Shown piece by piece: positions 9,013-17,747 of a DNA stretch of 64,000 nt. Under the pieces are notes generated by a model. That model worked only from the letters and a program-made list of their open reading frames with translations, searched no databases and was not told the DNA's origin. The position numbers were made by a program, and so were the translations under genes. The first letter of the stretch is position 1; each line of letters opens with the position of its first letter. The DNA comes from Bacillota bacterium (GTDB lineage: Bacteria; Bacillota; Clostridia; Acetivibrionales; JAEXSP01), in assembly GCA_023453795.1 (NCBI GenBank), contig JAEXSP010000019.1, forward strand, positions 248,001 to 312,000, in the 5' to 3' direction.

Positions 9013-9630
9013 TTGAAACATGGCTCTGTAGCAGAAAAACTTGGAATCAGGGAAAGCAGCATTTCCTTGAAACACATTATGGATAACTCCAAAATAGACA
9101 GCGGCAGTAAAAGAGATGTTGATTTTTTTCTCTTTCTGATCGAAAACAAGCTTCTTTCTTTATCCGAGGCTGTGCTAAAGCGGAAGGAACCCAGCATAGT
9201 GGAGGAATATTACCTTGAACGTTATAAAAAGTTAAGTCATGAAAGCGACAGGCATTTCCTGTGCAGAACAATTATTCAGGATGAACTGAAAAAGCTTGGA
9301 ATAGACAGCATCAGCGGTAAAGACATCGGCAATATGGAAATACTCAGGTCGAACTGCAGCTATGATATAGTTACTTTTGATTTCACTACTATTATTGATG
9401 TGGGCTTGACTCCGGCAAGAAATTATTTCAGAGGTCTTACCGACCTAAAGGTTAAGGATTTCCTGATAACTTCATATTTTGACGATTATATGGATGAAAT
9501 CATATTTTCTGTTATTTCCCGTACCGATGACACCGATTTTTTGGATGCCGTCAAGGAATTTGAAGAATTAAACAAGCTTTATATTCCCGGCAATAATGAA
9601 ATTTCAAGCAATGAAAAACGTTTGCAATGA
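9013..9630 (+). CDS. Unrecognised 205-residue cytosolic protein, TTG start
   Basis: I do not recognise this family. The protein is soluble, alternating charged helices in the first 100 residues with a more beta-like C-terminal half (around SYDIVTFDFTTIIDVG). There is no signal peptide or membrane segment. I place the start at the TTG at 9013, because GAGGTGATT (9001-9009) is then spaced ideally; the longer frame would start on the GTG inside that ribosome binding site. The gene stands alone between divergent DUF881 and the convergent nucleotidyltransferase gene, and it ends in a shared terminator. Confidence 0.7.
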   Translation: MKHGSVAEKLGIRESSISLKHIMDNSKIDSGSKRDVDFFLFLIENKLLSLSEAVLKRKEPSIVEEYYLERYKKLSHESDRHFLCRTIIQDELKKLGIDSISGKDIGNMEILRSNCSYDIVTFDFTTIIDVGLTPARNYFRGLTDLKVKDFLITSYFDDYMDEIIFSVISRTDDTDFLDAVKEFEELNKLYIPGNNEISSNEKRLQ

Positions 9631-9650
9631 TTAATAGTTTTTACTTAAGT

Positions 9651-9679
9651 AAAAATCCCCTTGAACGGGGATTTTTTTT
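9651..9679. terminator. Bidirectional intrinsic terminator
   Basis: AATCCCC and GGGGATT arms (9654-9660, 9667-9673) surround a six-base loop. T-runs lie on the plus side (9672-9680) and A-runs on the other, so the element can end both the plus-strand unknown gene and the convergent minus-strand sugar nucleotidyltransferase gene. Confidence 0.85.
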
Positions 9680-12141
9680 TAGCTTCTGCTTATTTCTCTA
9701 ATCTTGTTAATATAAATGTTTGTCAGTTCCTCAGCGAATTCAGCTGAGTTAGCCTCGCTTATAACCTTGCACATAGGTTCCTCGGCATCCGGAAGCACCA
9801 AAACCCAACCATCATTCTGATATATTTTAATTCCTTCGAGTGTCTCTATCGATTCGCCCTTCTGCTCCTGCATAATCTGTCTTATTACCTTGCCCTTGGC
9901 TCCCCATGGACACTCAACCTCTTTCCTGCGGATGTGGATATCAGGTATCATATCTACAAGATCTGAAAGACTGTATCCGTTCAAATTCATAAAATCAAGT
10001 ATTTTAACAAGTCCTGCCATAGCATCGAAATGCATTGTGAATTCTTCCAGCATTTCTTCTTTCACATCACTGCTCATAATCTTGCACATTATATCCTGTG
10101 GTGATGTCTTAGTCCTCAAAACCCTTCCTTCATTCTCTTCAGCTATTTTTTCCACTACATGGCTTGCTGATATCGGGACAACCAGGGTGCGTCCCTTTAC
10201 CGACTTAAAGAGTATTATTGAGATTAATGCAATAAACATGTCTTCTGTTATAATTCTTCCCTTGTTATCCACCAGCATCATTTTTTCCGACGTATCTTCT
10301 ATCGATACTCCGAGGTCAAAATTATTCATCTTGATATGGCTTGTAAAGAATCTTACATCGCTTGAGGTCATGCTCTGCCTCATAGTAAAGGCATTGACGA
10401 GCTTCAGATTCGTAAGTTCAACCTTGCATCCCAGTTCCTCGAGTAGATTTTTCATAGTCTCCGAAATGAATTGTGAGCCTGTATTCAGGGAAATCTTATA
10501 GTCAATTTTTTTAGATTTTACCGAATTAATAATATTTCTTAAATAAAACTTGCTATAATCAGGTATAGCCGTTATATTTTTAATACAGTCTCCCTCGCAT
10601 CTGCTGAAATCCTCTCTTACGAATGCATTCTCAATCTTTCTTTCTGTCCCTCTCTCAATATTGCTCCCATTCTTATCAAGAAAGTCAACAAATAACCTGG
10701 CGACATCCTGTGTTGACGTGCTGATGTGTATACCGCCGTTTAATCCGTAAAACCTCACAGCCGAACGTGTAATAGGCAAAAGCATATTACCGAAGTCTGT
10801 AACATCGATACCTGCCGACAAAAGGCCTGCAATAAATGAAATTTTCAACATCTGTGCGGGCGTTGAGGTGTCACAGCTTATTCCTATTCTTGCTTTCCCT
10901 TTAAAAGTAGCTCCGTAAGCTGCTCCAAGCTTTGAAGCATATTCCGGGGTTATGTCGACATTTATCTCCCCGGCAATACCCCTGTTTCCGAAGATTGACC
11001 TTGTGTATTTTGATCCCCAGACAAGATTGGAATTAACTTCAACTCCTGAATCTATAATCTTATCAGGCCATATTTTTATATTAGGCTTTATTACAGCATT
11101 TTCCTTGACTATAGAGTCATCTCCTATTACGGAATGCTCAAAGGCAGCTGTACTGTCTTTTATATGAACCTTATTGCAAATAACGCTTCCCCTGATCTGA
11201 GCATTCTGGTCAATTATGCAATTCTTCCAAAGAATACTTCTCTTGAGACTGCTTCTTTCATTAATAATGTTATGGTCCCCGATAACCGTATACTTTCCGA
11301 TTAAACAGTTTTTTTTAATTCTTGCATTTTTGCCTATTATGCATGGAGCTATTATTTCTGCAGCATTATCAATCTCTGCACCTTCGTCAACCCATACCCT
11401 GTCTTTTATTTCATTCCCGGAAATATTTATATCCACTATTCCCTCAAGTACATCGATGTGAGCCTGCATATACGCTTTAAGGTCTCCTATGTCACACCAG
11501 TAGTCTTCTGTTACATATCCGTACATAGGCTGCCTTTGCTTTAAAAGTATCGGGAAAAGATCTTTGCTGAAATCAAACAGCTCGTTTTTTTTATAATATT
11601 TAAATATTTCAGGTGACAGAATATAAACGCCTGTATTCACTGTATCACTGAAAACCTCGCCCCAACTCGGTTTTTCAAGAAACCTTGTTATTCTGCCCTC
11701 GTCATCAGTAACAACGACACCATATTCAAGAGGTATATCTACTTTTTTCAGTATCAGGGTAGCCATTGATCCTTTTTGGTTATGAAATTCTATTGCCTTT
11801 TCCAAATCAATATCTGTAAGGGCATCTCCGCTAATGACAACAAAAGCATCATCCAAAAAATCCTCTGCATTCTTTACGCTTCCAGCAGTACCTAAAGGTG
11901 TTTTTTCAATATAATAATGAAGGTTTATTCCAAAATCCTTCCCGTCACCAAAATATTCCTTTATTAATTCAGGCATATACTGAAGAGTTACAGCCACATC
12001 CTTCAGGTCGTATTTTCTCAGCAATTCGATAATATGTTCCATAACAGGCTTGTTAGCTATAGGTACCATAGGCTTTGGCCTGTTGCATGTCAGCGGCCTC
12101 AACCTCGTGCCCTCCCCTCCCGCCATGATAACAGCTTTCAT
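9679..12141 (-). CDS. Sugar-1-phosphate nucleotidyltransferase / degenerate phosphomannomutase fusion
   Basis: An 820-residue fusion. Residues 1-230 form a nucleotidyltransferase with the GGEGTRLRPLT loop and a metal-binding GDALTDID. Residues about 240-370 are a left-handed beta-helix of hexapeptide repeats. Residues about 375-820 are a phosphoglucomutase/phosphomannomutase-like region. The first domain should make an NDP-sugar, probably GDP-mannose or a glucose equivalent. In the mutase region the usual TASHNP phosphoserine motif reads STSTQDV, and the DGDGDR metal loop reads SIEDTSEK, so mutase activity is doubtful. The gene is monocistronic, with an AAGGA site before the ATG. Confidence 0.85.
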   Translation of the reverse strand: MKAVIMAGGEGTRLRPLTCNRPKPMVPIANKPVMEHIIELLRKYDLKDVAVTLQYMPELIKEYFGDGKDFGINLHYYIEKTPLGTAGSVKNAEDFLDDAFVVISGDALTDIDLEKAIEFHNQKGSMATLILKKVDIPLEYGVVVTDDEGRITRFLEKPSWGEVFSDTVNTGVYILSPEIFKYYKKNELFDFSKDLFPILLKQRQPMYGYVTEDYWCDIGDLKAYMQAHIDVLEGIVDINISGNEIKDRVWVDEGAEIDNAAEIIAPCIIGKNARIKKNCLIGKYTVIGDHNIINERSSLKRSILWKNCIIDQNAQIRGSVICNKVHIKDSTAAFEHSVIGDDSIVKENAVIKPNIKIWPDKIIDSGVEVNSNLVWGSKYTRSIFGNRGIAGEINVDITPEYASKLGAAYGATFKGKARIGISCDTSTPAQMLKISFIAGLLSAGIDVTDFGNMLLPITRSAVRFYGLNGGIHISTSTQDVARLFVDFLDKNGSNIERGTERKIENAFVREDFSRCEGDCIKNITAIPDYSKFYLRNIINSVKSKKIDYKISLNTGSQFISETMKNLLEELGCKVELTNLKLVNAFTMRQSMTSSDVRFFTSHIKMNNFDLGVSIEDTSEKMMLVDNKGRIITEDMFIALISIILFKSVKGRTLVVPISASHVVEKIAEENEGRVLRTKTSPQDIMCKIMSSDVKEEMLEEFTMHFDAMAGLVKILDFMNLNGYSLSDLVDMIPDIHIRRKEVECPWGAKGKVIRQIMQEQKGESIETLEGIKIYQNDGWVLVLPDAEEPMCKVISEANSAEFAEELTNIYINKIREISRS

Positions 12142-12451
12142 CTACGTCATTCCTTTCATAATTAGTTTTCCGTATTCGCTGTAGCGTCTATTTCTGAATG
12201 GTAAACATAATATCCAGATACATACATATAAAAGTCATTATCAACTAATAAAAGTTTTTGTAATAATAAAAAAATTTATTAGTTTAAAATTACCCAGTTA
12301 TATTAGCTGAATAATTTTACATTGTTGAAATTTTTACAAGCGTATTTTTGACGTATCGGCAAATAATATTTAGGTCAATTCATTTTTGACTTCAAGTAAA
12401 TCACAGTAGGTTTTTTACAAATTTTAATATATTACTAAAGGAGGGTGTTTT
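12142..12451. other. AT-rich divergent intergenic region
   Basis: This 310-bp stretch separates the nucleotidyltransferase gene (minus) from the CBM-like gene (plus). It must hold both promoters. TTTTTGAC occurs twice (near 12345 and 12385), but neither copy pairs with a good -10 box, so I assign no promoter. A strong AAGGAGGG ribosome site lies at its right end. No open reading frame or RNA gene was seen. Confidence 0.6.
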
Positions 12452-12784
12452 ATGTCAAAAACAAGCAAGAATAACGAATATCTTTCAAATGGAGTTACAA
12501 TAAGCCCTTCAACACCTTCAGCCGGTGATAAGGTAAAAGTTGTCTATGACGGACTGTTGTCAAAAAACGGAGCAACGCATGTTTATGCTCATATTGGGTA
12601 TGGATGCAAGTGGGACAACAACAGCTTCTTTAAAATGGATAGGACAAGTATGGGGTTTGAAGCAACTATACCTGTTTCAGATACTTCAACTTCAGCATCC
12701 GACACACTGAACATTTGCTTTAAGGATTGTGCCGACAACTGGGATAATAATTCCGGTAAAAATTACTCTTTTGACATTTCTTAG
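12452..12784 (+). CDS. Stand-alone CBM25/CBM53-like carbohydrate-binding protein
   Basis: A 110-residue protein made of a single starch-binding-type module. It matches the CBM25/53 pattern: an opening GDKVKVVYDGLL strand, HIGYGCKWDNNSF with the binding-site Trp, a TMGFEATIPV strand, and the closing NICFKDCADNWDNNSGKNY motif. Such modules usually sit in secreted amylases. Here there is no catalytic domain and no signal peptide, so the protein may be cytosolic, perhaps binding glycogen, or exported by an unrecognised route. AAGGAGGG precedes the ATG with good spacing. Confidence 0.75.
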   Translation: MSKTSKNNEYLSNGVTISPSTPSAGDKVKVVYDGLLSKNGATHVYAHIGYGCKWDNNSFFKMDRTSMGFEATIPVSDTSTSASDTLNICFKDCADNWDNNSGKNYSFDIS

Positions 12785-12791
12785 CTAGACT

Positions 12792-12825
12792 TTAAGGGAG
12801 CGGAAATTTTATTCTGCTCCCTTAA
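12792..12825 (+). terminator. Hairpin after the CBM-like gene
   Basis: TTAAGGGAGC and GCTCCCTTAA form a perfect 10-bp stem with a 14-base loop, seven bases after the stop codon. It is followed by A-residues rather than a T-run, so it is terminator-like but not canonical; it could stabilise the 3' end of the message. Confidence 0.5.
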
Positions 12826-12981
12826 AAAAAATTTAACATTATATATGCGTATCCTTGAGTATAGCTTAGATTTTTCTCGCTCTGCTGCGTCCCAAATAGT
12901 TATTATAATTCTATGGCCTTTTTTGTTGTGAATTGTCTCCTTTATGGCTTATTTCACCCTTCATTTATTGCATAAACCAGA

Positions 12982-13007
12982 TTATAATATGAAAATAATG
13001 CTAATTT
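12982..13007 (+). promoter_or_regulatory. Conserved motif upstream of first kimA
   Basis: This 26-bp element matches the element at 17663-17688, upstream of the second kimA, at 22 of 26 positions. It includes TATAAT at 12983-12988 and an invariant ATAATGCTAATTT. It may hold the promoter or an operator shared by the two genes. The distance to the start codon is 134 bp here against 59 bp at the other gene. Confidence 0.5.
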
Positions 13008-13033
13008 CAGTGACAAAACTGGTAACCTGTTGA

Positions 13034-13068
13034 AAAGTGAATGTCAATGACACTTCACTTTATTTTTT
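13034..13068 (+). terminator. Hairpin with T-run in the first kimA leader
   Basis: AAAGTGA (13034-13040) pairs with TCACTTT (13055-13061), and inner TGTCA pairs with TGACA. The stem is followed by ATTTTTTATT on the plus strand. It lies about 75 bases before the first kimA start. It looks like an intrinsic terminator in the leader, possibly an attenuator, though it could end a transcript reading in from the left. Confidence 0.45.
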
Positions 13069-13141
13069 ATTACAAATTTAATTATTGTTTTTACATAATT
13101 CATTCTGGCTTTGCACAATACTTAAGATACGGGTGATTATA

Positions 13142-15028
13142 ATGTTTAAAAGATTTAAAAGAGTATTAATCGGAAGGCCTTTAAAAAACGAAGCGGCAGA
13201 AGGCGAAAAGTACGGCATATTTTGGGGACTGCCGATTCTGGCGAGTGATGCGCTTTCTTCTGTGGCATATGCCTCCGAAGAAATGCTGCTAGTAATGATA
13301 CCTGCAATCGGTATGCTTGCATTCGGAAAATTGACCATTTTATCCTGCGCAATCATAGGCCTGCTGATTTTACTTACTTTTTCATACAGGCAAACAATCG
13401 ACGAGTACCCCAACGGCGGAGGCGCCTACATGGTTGCTAAGGAAAATATCGGGGTGATCGCAGGCGTTACAGCCGGTTCCGCTTTGGTAGTCGGCTATGT
13501 CATGACTGTTGCTGTAAGCATATCTGCCGCAAGCGCTGCAATAATATCCGCTTTCCCTGATATAAATAATTACAAGGTTCCGATATGCGTTGGACTGCTT
13601 ATTTTGATTACAATTGGAAATCTTAGAGGCTTAAGTGAATCAGCTAAAATTTTCAGTGCTCCGGCATATGCTTTCATAATCGGTATTATTGTAATGCTGG
13701 TATACGGACTCATTAAACTGAAAACAGGCTATGTTCCTGAAAGACCTACAGCAGACATGATTAAGAGTACCGGCCCCGTTACTTTGTTTTTATTGCTTAA
13801 GGGCTTCTCAAACGGCTGTGCTGCTTTAACGGGAGTTGAGGTTGTTAGTAATGCCGTTCCCAATTTCAAAGAGCCATCAATAAAGAATGCCAAAAGAGTG
13901 CTTTTGCTTCTGTCAGCCTTGGTATTCATACTTTTTGGTGGTATTTCACTATTGGCTAATTTCTATTATGCAATCCCTGATCCTGAAGCAGGAAAAACAG
14001 TACTGTCTCAGATAGCTTCACAGGTTTTCGGAAATGGAAGCTTTATGTTCTATTATATACAGTTTGTAACTGCATTAACACTTGCAATGGCAGCCAACAC
14101 AGCCTTTACAGGATTTCCTCTGCTTTTGGCAGTTATGGCTCGCGACGGATATGTTCCAAAGCAATTAAGCATGCGCGGTGACAGACTCAGCTACTCAAAC
14201 GGCATCATCCTTTTATCCGCAATGGCCGGCATTCTGATAATAGTATTCAAAGCGAATATTTCTTCATTATTGGGTCTATATGCTATTGGTGTTTTTCTTT
14301 CCTTTACTCTATCGCAATCAGGGATGTTTGCAAGGTGGTTAAAGACAAAACACGGTAATTGGGTGCCGAAAGCAATCATAAACGGCTTGGGAGCATTTAC
14401 AACCTTGCTGGTTGTACTTATAATCGCAGTTGTAAAATTCAAGCAGGGTTCTTGGATTGTTGTCTTTGCTTCACCACTAATGGTATTCCTCATGATGAAG
14501 GTCAAAAGACACTATGTTGCGGTTTCTGCCCAGTTGAGATTAAAACCCGAGGAACTAGGCTGCATTGATTTGTCCCAGGATGTGTACAGAAACCGTGTAA
14601 TCGTGCCGGTCGAAAGTATGAATAAATCCAGTATCAGAGCGCTCAGGTATGCCAGAACGATTTCGGATAACGTTGTTGCCTTCAATGTTTCTACCAGTGA
14701 AGAGGACGGCAGGAAAATACGAGAGAGATATGATTTGCTTAAAACGGATATTCCATTGATTATAAAATACTCGCCTTTCAGAAAGGTTGTCGACCCGCTG
14801 CTCAAATTCATTGAGTCGGCAGAATATGATTATCAGAAGGGTGATATGATAACTGTCATATTACCGCAATTTACCGTTAAAAACTGGTGGCACAAGCTTC
14901 TTCACAATCAAACCTGGAAATACATACAGAGACAATTACTGAAGCACAAACACATAGTTGTTTCAACGATGCCTCTCCAGCTGAAGGATGACCGATATGT
15001 CTTCAAAAGCAATAAGTACGGTATTTAA
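13142..15028 (+). CDS. kimA: KimA-type potassium importer, first copy
   Basis: A 628-residue APC-superfamily transporter of the KUP/KimA type: about 12 transmembrane helices, then a cytosolic C-terminal domain from about residue 460. KimA of B. subtilis is a high-affinity K+/H+ symporter inhibited by c-di-AMP (family knowledge). TM1 Asp36 and Tyr43 are kept, as is the LTGVE glutamate, but position 118 is Gly (VVGYVMTV) where B. subtilis KimA and the second copy here have Asp. The ATG at 13142 gives the same start as the paralogue; the longer frame adds 19 unrelated residues. The last 121 residues are about 93% identical to the second copy by hand alignment. Confidence 0.85.
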   Translation: MFKRFKRVLIGRPLKNEAAEGEKYGIFWGLPILASDALSSVAYASEEMLLVMIPAIGMLAFGKLTILSCAIIGLLILLTFSYRQTIDEYPNGGGAYMVAKENIGVIAGVTAGSALVVGYVMTVAVSISAASAAIISAFPDINNYKVPICVGLLILITIGNLRGLSESAKIFSAPAYAFIIGIIVMLVYGLIKLKTGYVPERPTADMIKSTGPVTLFLLLKGFSNGCAALTGVEVVSNAVPNFKEPSIKNAKRVLLLLSALVFILFGGISLLANFYYAIPDPEAGKTVLSQIASQVFGNGSFMFYYIQFVTALTLAMAANTAFTGFPLLLAVMARDGYVPKQLSMRGDRLSYSNGIILLSAMAGILIIVFKANISSLLGLYAIGVFLSFTLSQSGMFARWLKTKHGNWVPKAIINGLGAFTTLLVVLIIAVVKFKQGSWIVVFASPLMVFLMMKVKRHYVAVSAQLRLKPEELGCIDLSQDVYRNRVIVPVESMNKSSIRALRYARTISDNVVAFNVSTSEEDGRKIRERYDLLKTDIPLIIKYSPFRKVVDPLLKFIESAEYDYQKGDMITVILPQFTVKNWWHKLLHNQTWKYIQRQLLKHKHIVVSTMPLQLKDDRYVFKSNKYGI

Positions 15029-15036
15029 GGCTCTCC

Positions 15037-15621
15037 TTAACAGAACATTTTGTATGTATAGAAGAATTTCTGAGCATTTTCGGAATCGCCTATTCCTTCA
15101 TAGGCTTTACTGAAAAGGTAATAGATTTTAGGATTTGTTGTATCTATGGAAATAGCTTTCTTCAAAAGAGCCAGGGCTTCATTATAGTCATTGTTGGAAA
15201 TCTTGTTTTCAATAATGGCTATTTCTTTTGCCATATCTTCAAACTTGTTTTCACTATCAGTTTTTACATTAAATATTTCATCAACGACAAGTTTTATCTT
15301 TTCCGGTGAAAAAGGCTTTTGCAGATATGCTACTGCACCAAGTTTCGTGCATTCTATAGCATTTTTAACTGTAGCAAAGGCTGTCATTATAATAACCGGC
15401 ACATCAATCCCTTTTTCCCTGATTTGCCTTAATACTTCTGTCCCGCTGATCTGAGGCATCTTTATATCCAAAAATACAAGATCTGCTTTGGAATTCAACA
15501 GTATTTCCAGCGCCTTCATGCCGTCATTAGCCTGAACGACTTCATATCCCTCAAGTTCAAGGCATGTCGTTAATAAATTCCTGATATTTTTTGTATCATC
15601 TGCAACCACCACTTTTTTCAT
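15037..15621 (-). CDS. Response regulator, REC domain with TPR-like tail, no DNA-binding domain
   Basis: A 194-residue cytosolic protein. Residues 1-120 are a receiver domain with acidic pocket Asp8/Asp9, phosphoacceptor Asp52 (VFLDIKMPQ), Thr79 and Lys102 (LQKPF). Residues about 130-194 form a helical repeat resembling one or two TPR units (YNEALALLKKAISID). No winged helix or other DNA-binding domain is present, so output probably works through protein contacts. The ATG shares a base with the kinase stop (TAATG). The pair lies between two kimA genes in opposite orientation, suggesting but not proving a potassium-related role. Confidence 0.85.
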   Translation of the reverse strand: MKKVVVADDTKNIRNLLTTCLELEGYEVVQANDGMKALEILLNSKADLVFLDIKMPQISGTEVLRQIREKGIDVPVIIMTAFATVKNAIECTKLGAVAYLQKPFSPEKIKLVVDEIFNVKTDSENKFEDMAKEIAIIENKISNNDYNEALALLKKAISIDTTNPKIYYLFSKAYEGIGDSENAQKFFYTYKMFC

Positions 15622-17462
15622 TAAGCTTCCCCTTCCGGCAGCGGCAAGGTGAACGAGAATGTGCTTCCTATCTCAGGAATGCTTTCGCACCAAATTTCGC
15701 CGCCATGTATATTGACTATTTCCTTTACTATTGCAAGCCCGAGTCCTGTTCCCCTGACCTCCAGATCCTGACCTTTAACCTGTACGAATTTATCAAATAT
15801 TTTCTTTTGATATTCCGGGGGTATTCCGATTCCTGTATCTTTTATTGATACAATAATGCTTCCTGACTGTTCTTTTGCGGATATTCGGATAATGTCACCT
15901 GATGCAGTATATTTTAATGCATTTGAAAGCAGATTGTTCATAACCCAGGTTATTTTCTCACCATCAACTCTTATTGATGGAAGCTGCTCGTCAAAACTCG
16001 TTTCCAAAATAATTCCCTTACTGTTTATTTGTTCCTGCAGCGTTCTGATGCTGTCATTAATAATGTTTATAATTGTATGTGGTTTTATATTGAATATAGC
16101 CTTGCCGGATTCTATTCTTGAAAGTTCAAGCAGATTGTTCACCAGATTGGAAAGGCGGTCGCTGTCCTCTTTGATAGCATCTACTATATTCTTTTGCTTT
16201 TCGTTTAAATTGCCGATATTTCCGTTTTCCAGGAGACTTGTCCCCATAATGACAGATGTCAGAGGCGTTTTTAATTCATGCGAAATGGTAGATAAGAAAT
16301 CCGTTTTCACCATTTCCAATTGCTTCAGCTGAGTTACATTATGAAATGACACCACAAGTCCCGTCAATCTGTGGTCAATGTCCCGAACTCCCGTCACAAT
16401 TACGTTGAAATAAAATTCATTATTATTTGAATTAATGCATATGATTTTTTCAGAATATTCTTCTTTTGATTCAAAGGCACTCGAAATGTAATCAAACAAT
16501 TCACCATTTCTAATCACTTCCAGGAAGTGCTTGTTTAAGGCATTCTCCTCCCTTATCCCGAAAAACTTCTCGAAAGCGCTGTTGATTAGTAATATCTTAT
16601 AGCTTATATCCATTACAATCAAGAGATCAAAAATGCTTTTAACTATTGCGAGCGACTTGTTTTTTTCCACCATCAGCTTTCCGATGCTGCTTCTGTCATA
16701 ATCAAGGAGCCTTCTTGTCATGTTATTGAATTCTACAGCCATCTCCCCGACCTCATCGTTTGAGATTACTGCTGTCTCCTGATTAAGATCGCCTTCCCTT
16801 ACAAGTTTGATAGTCTGTATAAGTGCATGCATAGGCTTTAAAAATCTATTTATGAAATACCTTGAAAGTACAAATCCGCCGCTGACTGCAATAACAGTTA
16901 TGAATAAGAGCAAATACAGATCCTTTATAGAGTCCTCCGTTGCAAGGTTTTTGCTTCTGAACATTGCATGTTCGTTCAAGTCCGTGACCTTTTTAAGTAA
17001 TGCTTTTATTTTAGTGAATTCCGGAGTTATTTTCTCATTATAAAAATTGATCGATTTACTGTCCTTATTCTCCTTCGCTGCTTCCTGCAATTCCGAAAAG
17101 AGCCTTGTAAAGCTTATATAAGAAGAATTAATTGATTTTACGGTTTCTTTTTCCCCATTTTCTGTTATGTTGTTTCTTATAACATTATTCCATTCCATAA
17201 ATTTACTGCTGTTTTCCGTAAATACATCTATCCCGGCCTGCTTATCACCGTTAATATACAGAAGAATTGCGCTATCCTGCTTTTCCAACGCATCCAGCAT
17301 GCTATTGACCGCATTTATACTCTTGTAGTTATCAACCATCAAGCTATCTAATGCCTTGCTGAGTTTAAAAAGAGAAAAAACAGACATACCTCCAACTATG
17401 GCTATCAGCAATACAAGGCATAAATATACAGCGGATAATTTTCCTTTGAATGTTCTGAACAT
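15621..17462 (-). CDS. Membrane histidine kinase with HAMP and PAS domains
   Basis: A 613-residue sensor. TM1 spans about residues 9-31, an extracytoplasmic helical sensor about 32-180, TM2 about 184-206. HAMP, PAS and HisKA follow, the last with ISHELKTPL carrying the phosphorylated His. The ATPase domain has N-box NNLLSNALKY, G1 DTGIGIP and G2 GTGLGLAI. The sensor is a four-helix-bundle type (KDS/NSM-rich heptads). The ATG at 17462 follows AGGTGG by five bases; a GTG three codons earlier is the alternative. It is translationally coupled to the regulator at 15037-15621. Confidence 0.9.
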   Translation of the reverse strand: MFRTFKGKLSAVYLCLVLLIAIVGGMSVFSLFKLSKALDSLMVDNYKSINAVNSMLDALEKQDSAILLYINGDKQAGIDVFTENSSKFMEWNNVIRNNITENGEKETVKSINSSYISFTRLFSELQEAAKENKDSKSINFYNEKITPEFTKIKALLKKVTDLNEHAMFRSKNLATEDSIKDLYLLLFITVIAVSGGFVLSRYFINRFLKPMHALIQTIKLVREGDLNQETAVISNDEVGEMAVEFNNMTRRLLDYDRSSIGKLMVEKNKSLAIVKSIFDLLIVMDISYKILLINSAFEKFFGIREENALNKHFLEVIRNGELFDYISSAFESKEEYSEKIICINSNNNEFYFNVIVTGVRDIDHRLTGLVVSFHNVTQLKQLEMVKTDFLSTISHELKTPLTSVIMGTSLLENGNIGNLNEKQKNIVDAIKEDSDRLSNLVNNLLELSRIESGKAIFNIKPHTIINIINDSIRTLQEQINSKGIILETSFDEQLPSIRVDGEKITWVMNNLLSNALKYTASGDIIRISAKEQSGSIIVSIKDTGIGIPPEYQKKIFDKFVQVKGQDLEVRGTGLGLAIVKEIVNIHGGEIWCESIPEIGSTFSFTLPLPEGEA

Positions 17463-17662
17463 ACCTTCCACCTACTGTCTTATCAATGCTTTCAGTATAG
17501 TTTTTGCACAAATAATTGTCAATCCGTTTATACCGAATGTAATTATCAGATTAAATGAGTAAAATTAAGAATTACGGTTATATTTTATCCATATTGTCTG
17601 ATGTATGTAGGATAAAGGCGTTTCTGAAATTGTGCCGAATTTTTTTTATTATTTGAAAAGGT

Positions 17663-17688
17663 TTATAATTTGCTGATAATGCTAATTT
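17663..17688 (+). promoter_or_regulatory. Conserved motif upstream of second kimA
   Basis: Counterpart of the element at 12982-13007, identical at 22 of 26 positions, with TATAAT at 17664-17669. The surrounding intergenic DNA is not otherwise similar, which argues for retained function rather than a recent duplication. Confidence 0.5.
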
Positions 17689-17747
17689 GAATGATAGCTT
17701 AATTTGTTTTTTATAACTTTTTGTGATGTTATCAGGGGTGCTATTGT

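Noticed and set aside
9890..10501. A 203-codon plus-strand frame opposite the nucleotidyltransferase fusion.
   Set aside because: It overlaps a recognised domain and has a Ser/Ile/Leu-rich antisense composition without a start site.
12142..12451. TTGAC boxes as a promoter for the CBM-like gene.
   Set aside because: Neither TTTTTGAC copy has a matching -10 hexamer at 16-18 bases.
12831..13141. A ydaO/c-di-AMP riboswitch upstream of the first kimA.
   Set aside because: The region lacks the GGTTCC- and GGGTAGC-type conserved segments of that riboswitch; only a simple hairpin and AT-rich DNA were found. The same was true for the second kimA.
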